The notes below the pieces were generated by a model. That model was not told the DNA's origin. It did no database searches and was given only the letters and a program-made list of their open reading frames with translations. From Acidimicrobiales bacterium (GTDB lineage: Bacteria; Actinomycetota; Acidimicrobiia; Acidimicrobiales; Aldehydirespiratoraceae), in NCBI GenBank assembly GCA_029263175.1, contig JAJCXZ010000100.1, forward strand, positions 1 through 32,648: 32,648 bases of DNA, written 5' to 3'. Of the stretch, positions 22,129 to 30,831 are shown piece by piece; the stretch's first letter is position 1, and the number at the start of each line of letters is the position of its first letter. Made by a program: the position numbers and the translations under genes.

Positions 22129-22815
22129 ATGTTCGACGGCAACCTGCGTGCGCAGGTCGATCGCGGCCTGACCCCCATCGGCCGCAGCCTTGTCAAGACC
22201 GGCATCACCCCCGACGTCATCACGGTCATCGGAATCATGATGTCCGGCGTCGCCGCCGTCACCATCGGCGCCGGCTACCTCCGGGTCGGCTTCTTGTTCC
22301 TGCTGCTGACCGCCATTCCCGACGCCCTCGACGGTGCCGTGGCTCGCGCCGCCGGCACCGGTTCAGTGCGCGGCGCATTCTTCGACTCGGTCGCCGACCG
22401 GCTGACCGACGGAATGTTGTTCGGCGGCGTGGCGTGGCACCTCGCCAGCACCGAGCCGGGCCGCATCATGATGCTGCCGGTGGCGATCATGGCATTGGCC
22501 ATGTTCATCTCCTACCAGCGCGCCAAGGCCGAGTCGCTCGGCTTCGACGCCAAGGGCGGGATCATGGAGCGCGCCGAGCGGATCATCGTGCTCGCATTCG
22601 CTCTGCTGTTCCCCGAGCTGCTGCTCGCAACCCTCTGGGTGATGCTGGTCCTCACCGCGATCACCGCCGTGCAACGGTTCGTGAAGGTGTGGCGCCAGGC
22701 CTCGGTCGACCGGCCGACACCGGTTCGGCGAGCTCGTCGCACGCCGCGTCAACGTCAGAGCGAATCGCTGTGGCGTGAGCGCATGCGCGAGCGTCGCGCG
22801 CTTCGCGACTCCTAG
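22129..22815 (+). CDS. pgsA: CDP-alcohol phosphatidyltransferase, likely phosphatidylinositol-phosphate synthase
   Basis: The 228-residue membrane enzyme contains the family signature DG(x2)AR(x8)G(x3)D(x3)D as DGAVARAAGTGSVRGAFFDS followed by VAD, near residues 67-88. The Asp residues bind the catalytic metals. About five to six helices follow, and the tail is strongly basic (RRARRTPRQRQSE). CDP-alcohol transferases are hard to tell apart by sequence. The choice of phosphatidylinositol-phosphate synthesis (CDP-diacylglycerol plus inositol phosphate) rests on its place before PatA- and PimA-like genes, as in Mycobacterium (pgsA1, Rv2612c). The next gene starts three bases after its stop. Confidence 0.87.
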   Translation: MFDGNLRAQVDRGLTPIGRSLVKTGITPDVITVIGIMMSGVAAVTIGAGYLRVGFLFLLLTAIPDALDGAVARAAGTGSVRGAFFDSVADRLTDGMLFGGVAWHLASTEPGRIMMLPVAIMALAMFISYQRAKAESLGFDAKGGIMERAERIIVLAFALLFPELLLATLWVMLVLTAITAVQRFVKVWRQASVDRPTPVRRARRTPRQRQSESLWRERMRERRALRDS

Positions 22816-22818
22816 TCC

Positions 22819-23736
22819 GTGGCTTCTGTCTCCGCCTACAAGGCGGGGTCGCTCCTTGCCCGGTTGGCTCCCGACGCCGTGGGCGCGGGTGCTGCGCGCC
22901 TGGTCGGTGCTGGTGCCGGTGCGGTGTCCGGTGACAAAGGCAGGATCGTCGCTCGAAATCTCGAACGCGCCCTCGGCCGCCCGCTTTCGGCATCGGAAAG
23001 GCGCCGCAAGGTCAACGAGACCTTCGAATGGTACGCCCGCTACTACGTCGAGAGTTTCAAGTTGCCGTCGATCTCGGTCGAACAGATCGACCACGAGTTC
23101 AGCTACGAGGGGGTGGACCCGATCCACGCCCACTGCGGGGAAGGAAGGGACGGGGCGATCCTCGCCCTCCCGCATCTCGGAACGTGGGAATGGGCAGCGT
23201 TCTGGCTCGCTCGGGTAGCCGACGTCAAAGTGACGGCGATCGTCGAACCGCTCGACCCGCCTGAGTTGTTCGACTGGTTCGTCGGGCTGCGTGAATCGTT
23301 GGGGATGGAGATCCATCCGCTCGGTCCCGATGCCGGGCGTCAAATCATTTCGGCACTCAAGCGTGGCCACCTCGTGTGCCTGCTCTGTGATCGTGATCTT
23401 CAAGGCACCGGCGTGCCGGTCGACTTCTTCGGAGAACGCACCACCCTGCCCGGTGGTCCCGCCACGATCGCCCTGCGCACAGGTGTGCCGCTCATCCCGG
23501 CGGCGGTCTTCTGGCGCGACAACGCCCGTCACGGTCTGGCCCGTCCGCCACTCGCCGTCGAGCGCGACGGGCGGCTACGCGACGACGTCCAGCGGGTGAC
23601 TCAGATGGTGGCGAACGAGTTCGAGCACCTGATCCGGATGGCTCCTGAGCAGTGGCACCTCCTCAGCCCCAACTGGCCGAGTGACTACGAGATGCTCGGT
23701 CTCGATCTGCCCGAGCACCTCAAGGACCTGGCCTGA
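22819..23736 (+). CDS. patA: Phosphatidylinositol mannoside acyltransferase (PatA-like)
   Basis: The 305-residue protein belongs to the HtrB/LpxL acyltransferase family. It shows LPHLGTWEWAAFWLA with HxxxxE (His and Glu catalytic), CLLCDRDLQGTGVPVDFFGE, and LPGGPATIALRTGVPLIPAAVF. The C-terminal QWHLLSPNWPSD resembles the usual QWh.f.p.W. In lipid A makers such proteins acylate lipid A. In actinobacteria with PIMs the homologue acylates the mannose of PIM1. Position between pgsA and the PimA-like gene supports the latter. It starts at GTG 22819 and its stop overlaps the next ATG by one base (TGATG). Confidence 0.88.
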   Translation: MASVSAYKAGSLLARLAPDAVGAGAARLVGAGAGAVSGDKGRIVARNLERALGRPLSASERRRKVNETFEWYARYYVESFKLPSISVEQIDHEFSYEGVDPIHAHCGEGRDGAILALPHLGTWEWAAFWLARVADVKVTAIVEPLDPPELFDWFVGLRESLGMEIHPLGPDAGRQIISALKRGHLVCLLCDRDLQGTGVPVDFFGERTTLPGGPATIALRTGVPLIPAAVFWRDNARHGLARPPLAVERDGRLRDDVQRVTQMVANEFEHLIRMAPEQWHLLSPNWPSDYEMLGLDLPEHLKDLA

Positions 23737-24827
23737 TGCGCATCGGCATCGTGTGCCCCTACAGCCTCACCGTTCCCGGCGGCGTCCAGATGCAGGTCCT
23801 CGGCCTTGCCCGGTCTCTTCGCAAGCAAGGCGAGCGCGTGCGGGTTCTGGCCCCCTGCGACGGACCACCGCCGGACGCCGGCGTGACGCCACTCGGCAGC
23901 AGCTTGCCGACCGCCGCCAATGGCTCGGTCGCCCCCGTGGCGCCTGACCCCGCGGCCCAACTGCGGGTGATCCGGGCAATGCGGGACGAGGCGTTCGACG
24001 TCGTCCACCTGCACGAACCCCTCGCCCCGGGCCCGACCACCACGACGCTGCTCACTCGGCCTGCGCCGATGATCGGCACCTTCCACGCCGCGGGTGGCTC
24101 GCTGGCCTACGAGATGATGCCGAACGTGGTGCGATTCCTGGCCAACCGCCTCGACGACCGTTGTGCCGTATCCGAAGACGCTCGCAAGATGGCAATAGCG
24201 GGTGTCGGTGGCTCGTACGATCTGACCTTCAATGGTGTGGAGATAGCGCGCTTCGACAGCGGCGCGCCCCACCCGACCGAGGGCCCGACGATTCTCTTCC
24301 TCGGCCGTCACGAGCCTCGCAAGGGCTTGGCCGACCTCCTCGCCGCCCTGCAGAAGCTCCCCGCCGACACCCGCTTGTGGGTCGCCGGCGACGGGCCCGA
24401 GACCGACGCACTCAAGGCTCGTTACGCCGGCGACGCCCGCATCGAGTGGCTCGGCACGATCGGTGAAACCGACAAGATCGCCCGCCTTCGAGGCGCTGAT
24501 GTGTTCTGCGCACCGTCGCTTCACGGCGAATCCTTCGGCATTGTCCTGCTCGAAGCCATGGCCGCCGGCACTCCCGTGGTCGCCTGTGACATCCCCGGCT
24601 ACGCCAACGTCGCTCGGCAGGGACGCGACGCACTGCTGGTGCCACCCGGCGACACAAGGGCGCTCGCGGAGGCGATTCGAAACGTGCTCAACCAACCGCG
24701 ACGGCGAGACGCGTTGATCGAGTCTGGGCGAAAGCGGGCCGACGACTTCTCGATGGCACGGCTCGCATCGCTCTACCTCGAGCGCTACGGGCGGCTGATC
24801 GCTCGATCCGCTGTACGACCCGGGTGA
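23736..24827 (+). CDS. pimA: Phosphatidylinositol alpha-mannosyltransferase (PimA-like GT4)
   Basis: The 363-residue GT-B enzyme starts RIGIVCPYSLTVPGGVQMQVLG, nearly the same block as mycobacterial PimA. It continues with VVHLHEPLAPG, IGTFHAAGGS, NGVEIARFDSGAP, LFLGRHEPRKGL and the donor-site HGESFGIVLLEAMAAGTPVV (EX7E). GDP-mannose is the expected donor, and phosphatidylinositol at the inner face of the membrane the acceptor, giving PIM1. It is coupled to the PatA-like gene by a one-base overlap. Together with pgsA these genes make acylated PIM1, implying a PIM-containing envelope. No further PIM mannosyltransferase is in the window. Confidence 0.92.
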   Translation: MRIGIVCPYSLTVPGGVQMQVLGLARSLRKQGERVRVLAPCDGPPPDAGVTPLGSSLPTAANGSVAPVAPDPAAQLRVIRAMRDEAFDVVHLHEPLAPGPTTTTLLTRPAPMIGTFHAAGGSLAYEMMPNVVRFLANRLDDRCAVSEDARKMAIAGVGGSYDLTFNGVEIARFDSGAPHPTEGPTILFLGRHEPRKGLADLLAALQKLPADTRLWVAGDGPETDALKARYAGDARIEWLGTIGETDKIARLRGADVFCAPSLHGESFGIVLLEAMAAGTPVVACDIPGYANVARQGRDALLVPPGDTRALAEAIRNVLNQPRRRDALIESGRKRADDFSMARLASLYLERYGRLIARSAVRPG

Positions 24828-24850
24828 CGGTGAGGCGGCCCTGGGGCCGG

Positions 24851-24882
24851 TACATTGAGTGAATCGCGGCCTTCGGAGCCGC
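24851..24882 (+). promoter_or_regulatory. lemA promoter and leader hairpin
   Basis: TACATT (24851-24856) is a -10 candidate. GCGGC (24866-24870) and GCCGC (24878-24882) form a small stem whose loop includes TTCG, just before the strong AGGAAGG ribosome binding site of the gene at 24896. Confidence 0.35.
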
Positions 24883-24895
24883 CAGGAAGGTCAAA

Positions 24896-25444
24896 ATGGT
24901 TGCACTGATCATTCTCGGAATCGTCGTGCTGCTGGTCCTCTATGTGATCAGCCTCTACAACAAGCTCGTCAAACTGCGGAATCGCATCGAGAATGCGTGG
25001 GCCCAGATCGACGTTCAGCTCAAGCGACGCTGGGATCTCATCCCCAATCTCGTCGAGACGGTGAAGGGCTACGCATCACATGAGCGCGAGACGCTCGAAG
25101 CCGTCATCGCCGCTCGCAATGCCGCCACCACAGCCTCGGGCCCCGCCGAGCAAGCGGCCAACGAGAACATGCTCACGGGCGCTCTTCGTCAGCTGTTCGC
25201 AGTGAGCGAGGCCTACCCCGAGCTCAAGGCCAACGAGAATTTCCTCGAACTCCAGGAAGAGTTGACCGCCACTGAGGGTCGTATCGCCTACGCCCGTCAG
25301 CACTACAACGATCAGGTCCAGAAGTACAACACTGGAATCGAGACGTTCCCCGCCGTGATCATCGCCGGCATGCTCCGCTTCACCGAGCGTGAATACTTCG
25401 AGGCTGACGACGAGTCCCGCGGCAACGTCAGCGTCGAGTTCTGA
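24896..25444 (+). CDS. lemA: LemA family protein
   Basis: The 182-residue protein has one N-terminal membrane helix (about residues 3-20). The long LemA helical domain follows, with YNKLVKLRNRIENAWAQIDVQL, KRRWDLIPNLVETVKGYASHE, LKANENFLELQEELTATEGRIAYAR and YNDQVQKYNTGIETFPAVIIA. All are typical LemA blocks. The biochemical role of LemA is unknown; it is often encoded next to an M48 peptidase or TPM-domain gene. Here the gene 19 bases downstream is an M48 homologue without its zinc site. AGGAAGG lies five to six bases before the ATG. Length is normal. Confidence 0.93.
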   Translation: MVALIILGIVVLLVLYVISLYNKLVKLRNRIENAWAQIDVQLKRRWDLIPNLVETVKGYASHERETLEAVIAARNAATTASGPAEQAANENMLTGALRQLFAVSEAYPELKANENFLELQEELTATEGRIAYARQHYNDQVQKYNTGIETFPAVIIAGMLRFTEREYFEADDESRGNVSVEF

Positions 25445-25463
25445 CCGGTTTCGGACCAACCTG

Positions 25464-26174
25464 ATGCCAACCGTCTCTCCCCGCGCGCTTGTCGCGATCC
25501 CTGCAGTGGTCGCGTTCGTCGTGGTGCTGCTGGCGCTGGTCTTCGTCATTCCCGCTCTGATTGCTGTGGTGGTGGCTCTGGTGATCGCTGTTGCCGTTGG
25601 CTGGGTCCTGCTGGCCCGTGCCCCGGGCATCGCGCTGGCGGCGCTTGGCGCCGAGCCCCTCGAAGAAGCGGTTCATCCGCGGTTCGAGAGCCTCGTCGAG
25701 AGCATCTGCGCAAGCTTCGGTATCACCGAGCCGCAGCTCTACTCCGTCGACACGGATGCGATCGATGCGGCCGTGGTTGGGCGAGCTGACGACACGCGGC
25801 TCATCGTCACCCGCGGCGCGCTCGAAAGGCTCGACCGACTCGAGCTCGAAGCGGTCGTTGCTCGCGAGCTGTCGCTCTTCGGCAACGGCATCCAGTCGGC
25901 CACTGTGATGGTCTCCGTCAGCAAGGCCGTCGGACCCATGCGAGCGACCCTTCAAGACCGATTCCTCGACGGCCGTCGCCTTGCCCGGGCCGACATCGAA
26001 GGCGTTCAGCTCACTCGCTACCCACCGGCTTTGGCCAGGGCACTCGAAAAGGCTCGCGCTGGCGCGGCCGTTGACCACGACCCGGTGAGTTGCCACCTGT
26101 GGATGGTCGGACCCGCTCGGGCCGGCGTCCAGCCTCTCCTCGTCGAACGGATCGATACGCTCCGAGAACTGTGA
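25464..26174 (+). CDS. M48 (HtpX-like) peptidase homologue with lost zinc site
   Basis: The 236-residue product has two N-terminal membrane helices (about residues 9-50) and an M48-like domain. The alignment to HtpX-type proteins is clear: PRFESLVESICASFGITEPQLY, TRLIVTRGALERLD, LELEAVVARELSLFGNG, RADIEGVQLTRYPPALARALEKA and VERIDTLREL. But the HExxH zinc motif reads R134-E-L-S-L138, and the third ligand in the usual RExxAD is replaced (R-L173-A-R-A-D). All three zinc ligands are therefore missing. I infer a pseudopeptidase, perhaps a binding or scaffolding partner of LemA. The ATG at 25464 has no strong ribosome binding site. It overlaps the DUF3048 gene by one base (TGATG). Confidence 0.8.
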   Translation: MPTVSPRALVAIPAVVAFVVVLLALVFVIPALIAVVVALVIAVAVGWVLLARAPGIALAALGAEPLEEAVHPRFESLVESICASFGITEPQLYSVDTDAIDAAVVGRADDTRLIVTRGALERLDRLELEAVVARELSLFGNGIQSATVMVSVSKAVGPMRATLQDRFLDGRRLARADIEGVQLTRYPPALARALEKARAGAAVDHDPVSCHLWMVGPARAGVQPLLVERIDTLREL

Positions 26175-27292
26175 TGCAGGCGGGTTGGCTCCGGCGCGTA
26201 GGCGCCTCGGTGGGACTCTCCGTGGCGCTGGCGGCGTGCGGTGGAGGCGGCGGAGATGACCCTGTCGCGGATTCTGGCAACGGCGATGACTCGCAGTCCT
26301 CGGACTCGACGTCGACGACGAGCACCACCACGACGGTGCTATCCGACATCGAGGCAGGGCTGAAGGCCCCGTTCACCGGCCGGCCCGCGGATGAAGTCCT
26401 GCTGGCTCAGCCCGCGATCGTGGTCAAGATCGGCAACAACGACGACCGCAGCCTCGAGTCGCTCATCGGCATCGATCACGCCGATCTTGTCATCGAAGAA
26501 CGCATCGAGGACCGGGCCACTCGTTTCGCCGTCGTCTTTCACTCCGATGTGCCCGAGGTGGCCGGTCCGGTGCGATCCGGGCGAACCACCGACGTCGACC
26601 TGCTCGCCAATCTGGGCGCACCGATCTTTGCGTTCTCGGGCGCCAACATCGGAGTTCTGGGCCAGCTCCGCGAGTCGGCCAGCCGAGGTGATCTGGTGCT
26701 GGTCGCCAATGACGACTCAGGCACATACCAGTTCCGCGATTCCGACTTCCGCAACCCCGCCGACCTGTTCGCCTACGTACGCCTGATCCGCGACGATTTC
26801 GCCGCTCAGGCCGGTGCCGCCGTCGGGCCGTTCGCCTTCCGGCACGACGGTTCGCCCGATCGCCCGGTTGGCGTGAGCGGCGCGGCTGTCACCATTACCG
26901 GCCGAGACATCGTGAGTTTCGTCTTCGATCCGTCACGCGGGTATGTCCGAGTGCAAGACGGTGCGGTGCACTCCACCCGGGAGAGCCACGACATTGTCGT
27001 GACCAACCTCGTGGTGATGGAGACGGAGTATCTGCCGAGCCCAATCGATGCACAAAGTGTTGACGCCACCACGGTCGGCGAGGGTGTTGTCCACGTGATG
27101 ATCGGCGGTCGCCTGATTTCAGGAGTCTGGCAACGGGCGACCCCGGCTGACGCCTACACGCTGATCGACGACGACGGCTCCGTCATCGAGTTGGAGCCCG
27201 GCACGACGTGGCTCACCCTTGCTCCCGCCGGGAGCTACGAGTTCGTCGTTGATGACGAAACTCTGGGACTGGTACTCGGGAACCCCGGATAA
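26174..27292 (+). CDS. DUF3048 domain lipoprotein (YerB-like)
   Basis: The 372-residue product begins with a signal peptide and lipobox LAAC ([12 protein letters not shown]), then a Ser/Thr/Asp-rich linker to about residue 55. The DUF3048 region follows: [74 protein letters not shown]. The C-terminal half has [17 protein letters not shown], then [15 protein letters not shown], and [18 protein letters not shown], matching the second domain of YerB-type proteins. Function is unknown. It is probably anchored outside the cell and translationally coupled to the dead M48 homologue. A GTG at 26171 is an alternative start. Its TAA stop is part of a -10 box for pdxS. Confidence 0.88.
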   Translation: MQAGWLRRVGASVGLSVALAACGGGGGDDPVADSGNGDDSQSSDSTSTTSTTTTVLSDIEAGLKAPFTGRPADEVLLAQPAIVVKIGNNDDRSLESLIGIDHADLVIEERIEDRATRFAVVFHSDVPEVAGPVRSGRTTDVDLLANLGAPIFAFSGANIGVLGQLRESASRGDLVLVANDDSGTYQFRDSDFRNPADLFAYVRLIRDDFAAQAGAAVGPFAFRHDGSPDRPVGVSGAAVTITGRDIVSFVFDPSRGYVRVQDGAVHSTRESHDIVVTNLVVMETEYLPSPIDAQSVDATTVGEGVVHVMIGGRLISGVWQRATPADAYTLIDDDGSVIELEPGTTWLTLAPAGSYEFVVDDETLGLVLGNPG

Positions 27293-27295
27293 GCT
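27290..27295 (+). promoter_or_regulatory. -10 box of pdxS overlapping the DUF3048 stop codon
   Basis: TAAGCT fits TAnnnT and ends seven bases before the ATG at 27303. Its first three bases are the TAA stop of the preceding gene. No Shine-Dalgarno sequence is present. Confidence 0.5.
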
Positions 27296-27302
27296 GCGCG
27301 GC

Positions 27303-28196
27303 ATGAGTGAGTCGACTGAACGCGCCACTGGCAGCCCGCTCGTCAAGCGTGGCCTTGCCGAGATGTTGAAGGGCGGCGTCATCATGGACGTCGTCAATCC
27401 CGAGCAAGCGAAAATTGCCGAGGACGCCGGCGCCGTCGCCGTCATGGCCCTCGAGCGCGTGCCTTCCGATATCCGCAGGGACGGTGGCGTGTCGCGCATG
27501 TCCGACCCGGAGATGATCGTCGGCATTCAGCAGACAGTGTCGATCCCGGTCATGGCCAAGGCGCGCATCGGTCACTTTGCCGAAGCGCAGATCCTCCAGG
27601 CACTCGACGTCGACTACATCGACGAGTCCGAGGTCCTCACCCCGGCCGACGAGGCTCACCACATCGACAAGTGGGCGTTCACCGTGCCGTTCGTCTGCGG
27701 CGCCACCAACCTCGGTGAGGCGCTGCGCCGCATCAGTGAAGGCGCGTGCATGATCCGCTCCAAGGGTGAGGCCGGCACCGGCAACGTCGTCGAGGCTGTT
27801 CGTCACCTTCGCTCGATCATTGGCGACATCGGCAAGATCACCAAGGCTGATTCCGCCGAGCTCTTCGACTGGGCCAAACAACTGCAGGCGCCGCTGCCGC
27901 TCGTGCAGGAGATCGCCGAGACCGGCGAGCTCCCCGTCCCGATGTTCTGTGCAGGCGGTCTTTCGACCCCCGCCGATGCCTCCCTCGTGATGCAGCTCGG
28001 TGCCCAGGCCGTATTCGTCGGCTCCGGCATCTTCAAGAGCGACGAGCCCGCCAAGATGGCCACGGCCATTGTCGAGGCCGCCACGCACTACCGGGATCCC
28101 GACATCCTGGTGAAGGTCTCCACTGGCCTCGGCAGCGCCATGAAGGGCCTCGAGATCGCAACGCTCGAGACGAAGCTGGCCGAACGAGGTTGGTGA
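27303..28196 (+). CDS. pdxS: Pyridoxal 5'-phosphate synthase lyase subunit
   Basis: PdxS makes pyridoxal phosphate from ribose 5-phosphate, glyceraldehyde 3-phosphate and ammonia supplied by PdxT. The 297-residue product has the highly conserved blocks of the family: [53 protein letters not shown] (catalytic Lys), [64 protein letters not shown] and [11 protein letters not shown]-like [13 protein letters not shown]. The ATG at 27303 matches the family start and the promoter. pdxT overlaps its end by four bases (GTGA), and yebC follows the same way. Confidence 0.97.
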   Translation: MSESTERATGSPLVKRGLAEMLKGGVIMDVVNPEQAKIAEDAGAVAVMALERVPSDIRRDGGVSRMSDPEMIVGIQQTVSIPVMAKARIGHFAEAQILQALDVDYIDESEVLTPADEAHHIDKWAFTVPFVCGATNLGEALRRISEGACMIRSKGEAGTGNVVEAVRHLRSIIGDIGKITKADSAELFDWAKQLQAPLPLVQEIAETGELPVPMFCAGGLSTPADASLVMQLGAQAVFVGSGIFKSDEPAKMATAIVEAATHYRDPDILVKVSTGLGSAMKGLEIATLETKLAERGW

Positions 28197-28768
28197 CCCC
28201 GACCGTTGGGGTGCTCGCACTCCAGGGTGCGTTTGCGGCCCACGCCGCAATTCTCGAACAGCTGGGCGTCTCCACGACGGAGATCCGCAGGGACGCGCAG
28301 CTCGACGCCGTCGACGCGCTCGTGATGCCAGGCGGCGAATCCACCACCATGTCGATGCTGCTCGAACGCTCGGGAATGCTCGAACCGCTGGGCGCACGCA
28401 TCAACGCGGGCCTGCCGGTATTCGGCACCTGCGCCGGCATGATCCTGCTTTCGGCAGAGGTCAAGGACGGCCGTCCTGATCAGCGGGTGCTGGGTGCGAT
28501 CGACATCACGACACGCCGCAACGGCTACGGCCGCCAGACCGAATCGTTCGAGAGTGATCTCGACATCGCGGGGCTCGATGCTCCGTTCCACGGTGTCTTC
28601 ATCCGGGCGCCGATCGTCGAGCGGGTGGGCGAGTCGGTGTCAGTCCTCGCCTCGGTGGAGGGCGACGCCGTACTCTGCCGACAGGCGAACGTTACGGTCG
28701 CCTCATTCCATCCCGAGCTGGCTGACGATGACCGGCTCCACAGCATGTGGTTGAAGGAGTTCGCGTGA
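28193..28768 (+). CDS. pdxT: Pyridoxal 5'-phosphate synthase glutaminase subunit
   Basis: PdxT hydrolyses glutamine and channels ammonia to PdxS. The 191-residue class I amidotransferase shows [13 protein letters not shown] at the start, [24 protein letters not shown] with the nucleophile Cys, and near the end [15 protein letters not shown] with the His and Glu of the triad. GTG 28193 overlaps the pdxS stop (GTGA); a TTG three bases upstream is possible. Length is normal. It is coupled in turn to yebC by the same four-base overlap. Confidence 0.96.
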   Translation: MTPTVGVLALQGAFAAHAAILEQLGVSTTEIRRDAQLDAVDALVMPGGESTTMSMLLERSGMLEPLGARINAGLPVFGTCAGMILLSAEVKDGRPDQRVLGAIDITTRRNGYGRQTESFESDLDIAGLDAPFHGVFIRAPIVERVGESVSVLASVEGDAVLCRQANVTVASFHPELADDDRLHSMWLKEFA

Positions 28769-29517
28769 GCGGTCATTCCAAGTGGGCGACGATCAAGCAC
28801 AAGAAGGGTGCGGCCGACGCCAAGCGCGGCAAGCTCTTCGCCAAGTTGATCAAGCAGGTCGAGGTCGCGGCCCGCACCGGCGGCGGTGATCTGGACTCGA
28901 ACCCGACGTTGCGCACAATGTTCCAAAAGGCGCGGGACAACTCCGTGCCGCTCGACACCATCCGCAACGCGGTGAAGCGCGGAACGGGCGAGCTCGAAGG
29001 CGTCAACTACGAAACGATCACCTATGAGGGCTACGCCCCCGGCGGCGTCGCCTTGCTGATCGAATGCCTCACCGACAACCGCAACCGCTCATCGGGCGAC
29101 GTGCGCTCGACGTTGGGCAAGAACGGCGGGTCACTCGCCGAACCAGGCGCCGTTGCCTGGCAGTTCGAACGGAAAGGCATCGTCCTTGTGCCCACCACGG
29201 TGGATGAGGACGAGCTGATGATGGTGGCGCTCGAGGCCGGCGCAGAAGACATCGTCAACGAGGGTGAGATGTGGCGGGTCACCACCGACCCGAGCGATCT
29301 GCCGACGGTCCGTGAGGCCATCGACGAGGGCGGGATCACCGTCCAGTCGGCCGATGTGGCCATGCTGCCGACGTCGACCGTCGAGGTCGCCGATGCCGGC
29401 CAGGTCAAGCAGCTCATGAAGCTCATGGACCTGCTCGATGACCTCGACGATGTGCAAGACGTCCACGGCAACATGGATGTCCCCGACGAAATCATGGACG
29501 CCATCGCCGCCGAATAG
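28765..29517 (+). CDS. yebC: YebC/TACO1 family protein
   Basis: The 250-residue product starts [22 protein letters not shown], the invariant start of YebC proteins. It continues with NPTLRTMFQKARDNSVPLDTI, ITYEGYAPGGVALLIECLTDNRNRS, SDVRSTLGKNGGSLAEPGAVAW (with GDVR here) and the C-terminal LMKLMDLLDDLDDVQDVHGN. Members have been described as transcription regulators and, more recently, as ribosome-associated factors that relieve stalling. GTG 28765 overlaps the pdxT stop by four bases. In Mycobacterium too yebC lies just after pdxT. It ends 12 bases before the convergent SLH gene. Confidence 0.96.
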   Translation: MSGHSKWATIKHKKGAADAKRGKLFAKLIKQVEVAARTGGGDLDSNPTLRTMFQKARDNSVPLDTIRNAVKRGTGELEGVNYETITYEGYAPGGVALLIECLTDNRNRSSGDVRSTLGKNGGSLAEPGAVAWQFERKGIVLVPTTVDEDELMMVALEAGAEDIVNEGEMWRVTTDPSDLPTVREAIDEGGITVQSADVAMLPTSTVEVADAGQVKQLMKLMDLLDDLDDVQDVHGNMDVPDEIMDAIAAE

Positions 29518-29529
29518 GTTCCTGGCGGA

Positions 29530-30822
29530 CTATTGGTCGTTGACGAACACGGGGGTCTCCCAGGTTCGATCGCTCATGATCGTCTGCACCTCCGCAATGT
29601 AGGTGGACGCGCCGTTGGCGTACCAGCGACCGGCGAACCACACACCGAGGCATCCCCACACGTCGCCGGCTCCGTACGATCCGCCGAGCCAGGTGAGCTC
29701 ACCCTCGTAGCAGGCTCGCCACACGGCGTACGCGTAGTCGAGGTTGTAGGCGCTCGATGCGATGGAATCATCCATTGCGGCGCCGTGATACAGGTAGCGC
29801 ACCTGCATGAGACCGATGGACTCCGGGCAGGGGGAGAGATGCCGGAACGCGGGGTGGCAGCTGGACGAGTCGTTCGTCAGATCGCCCTGGGCGTCCTGAT
29901 GCCACCATGACTCGCGAACCACCTGGGCGCGGGCGATGTCCTCATCGATGCCCCACTTGCAGGCCGCCCACTGGATGATCTCCTCGGTGGTGCCGGTGAA
30001 GTCGCCGTCGACACGAGGATAGGTGGGGTGGGGGCCGCTTCCGGTGGTGTTGTTCGCTGCGGTGTTGTCCGGTCGGATCTCGATTCCATCGGTCAGCCAA
30101 CCAGCACACTGCTCGCCACTCGGAAGATCAGCGCCAGGGGCGAGGGTCTCGAACCCGTTCGTCGGCGCCGCCGGGCCGCACTGGCCGTTGCGATCGATCA
30201 CGGTCGGCGCGGGGTCATCGAAGCGCCAGAGGAACGTGGCGATTTCCGCGCGGCTGATCGCACGCTGCGGTGAGAAGGTCGACGGCGTCGTGCCGATCGT
30301 GATTCCGGCCGCGAGCATCCACGCCACCGCGTCGTTGAAGAAGTCACCTGCATCTACGTCGGTGAACACGTGACCGTCTCCGGCCGGCCTGCCGGCGTAG
30401 CGCCAGAGCATCGTCGCCGCTTCGCCTCTCGTCACGGCCCGATTCGGCTCGAAGGTTGTCGGCGACGTTCCGGTGGTGATCTGCCTGTCGGCCATCCACG
30501 CAACCGGCACGGCAAAGAAGTCGCCCGAGTGCACGTCGCGGAAGGGCTGAGGTCCGCCTGAAGGTTCGCCGGCATAGCGCCAGATGAAGGTGGCGAACTC
30601 GCCGCGTGTGACGCTGCGATCGGGGCTGAAGCAACCCTCTGAGGTGCCGGTGGTGATGCCGCGGTTGACCATCCACTGGATCGGTTCGCTGAAGAACTGG
30701 TCGTCGGCGACGTCGCCGAAACCGGCGACGGCGGAGGACGCAGGCTGAACTGTCAGCAACGTGCTGATCAGCGCGACACAGACCGCGAATGCTGTGAGTG
30801 GTCTCGGATTCCGAGATTGCAA
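29530..30822 (-). CDS. Secreted SLH-domain protein with lytic transglycosylase-like domain
   Basis: From TTG 30822 the product is 430 residues. This start follows AAGGAG by nine bases; a GTG at 30879 is weaker. After a signal peptide (about 1-31) come three SLH repeats at about 35-85, 94-144 and 153-202, each with FxDV..., W(M).....GIT.GT......F.P...(V/I)(T/S)R.E.A....R. A linker of about 80 residues follows. The C-terminal domain (about 280-430) has QVVRESWWHQDA with the candidate catalytic Glu304, SIGLMQVRYLYH, and SSAYNLDYAYAVWRACYEG, as in SLT/lysozyme-like transglycosylases. It probably sits on the cell wall through the SLH domains and cuts peptidoglycan. Several Cys in the C-terminal part may form disulfides. 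Confidence 0.85.
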   Translation of the reverse strand: MQSRNPRPLTAFAVCVALISTLLTVQPASSAVAGFGDVADDQFFSEPIQWMVNRGITTGTSEGCFSPDRSVTRGEFATFIWRYAGEPSGGPQPFRDVHSGDFFAVPVAWMADRQITTGTSPTTFEPNRAVTRGEAATMLWRYAGRPAGDGHVFTDVDAGDFFNDAVAWMLAAGITIGTTPSTFSPQRAISRAEIATFLWRFDDPAPTVIDRNGQCGPAAPTNGFETLAPGADLPSGEQCAGWLTDGIEIRPDNTAANNTTGSGPHPTYPRVDGDFTGTTEEIIQWAACKWGIDEDIARAQVVRESWWHQDAQGDLTNDSSSCHPAFRHLSPCPESIGLMQVRYLYHGAAMDDSIASSAYNLDYAYAVWRACYEGELTWLGGSYGAGDVWGCLGVWFAGRWYANGASTYIAEVQTIMSDRTWETPVFVNDQ

Positions 30823-30831
30823 GGGAAGTGA

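Noticed and set aside
27213-28397. 394-codon minus-strand frame opposite pdxS and pdxT
   Set aside because: Shadow of two strongly conserved genes.
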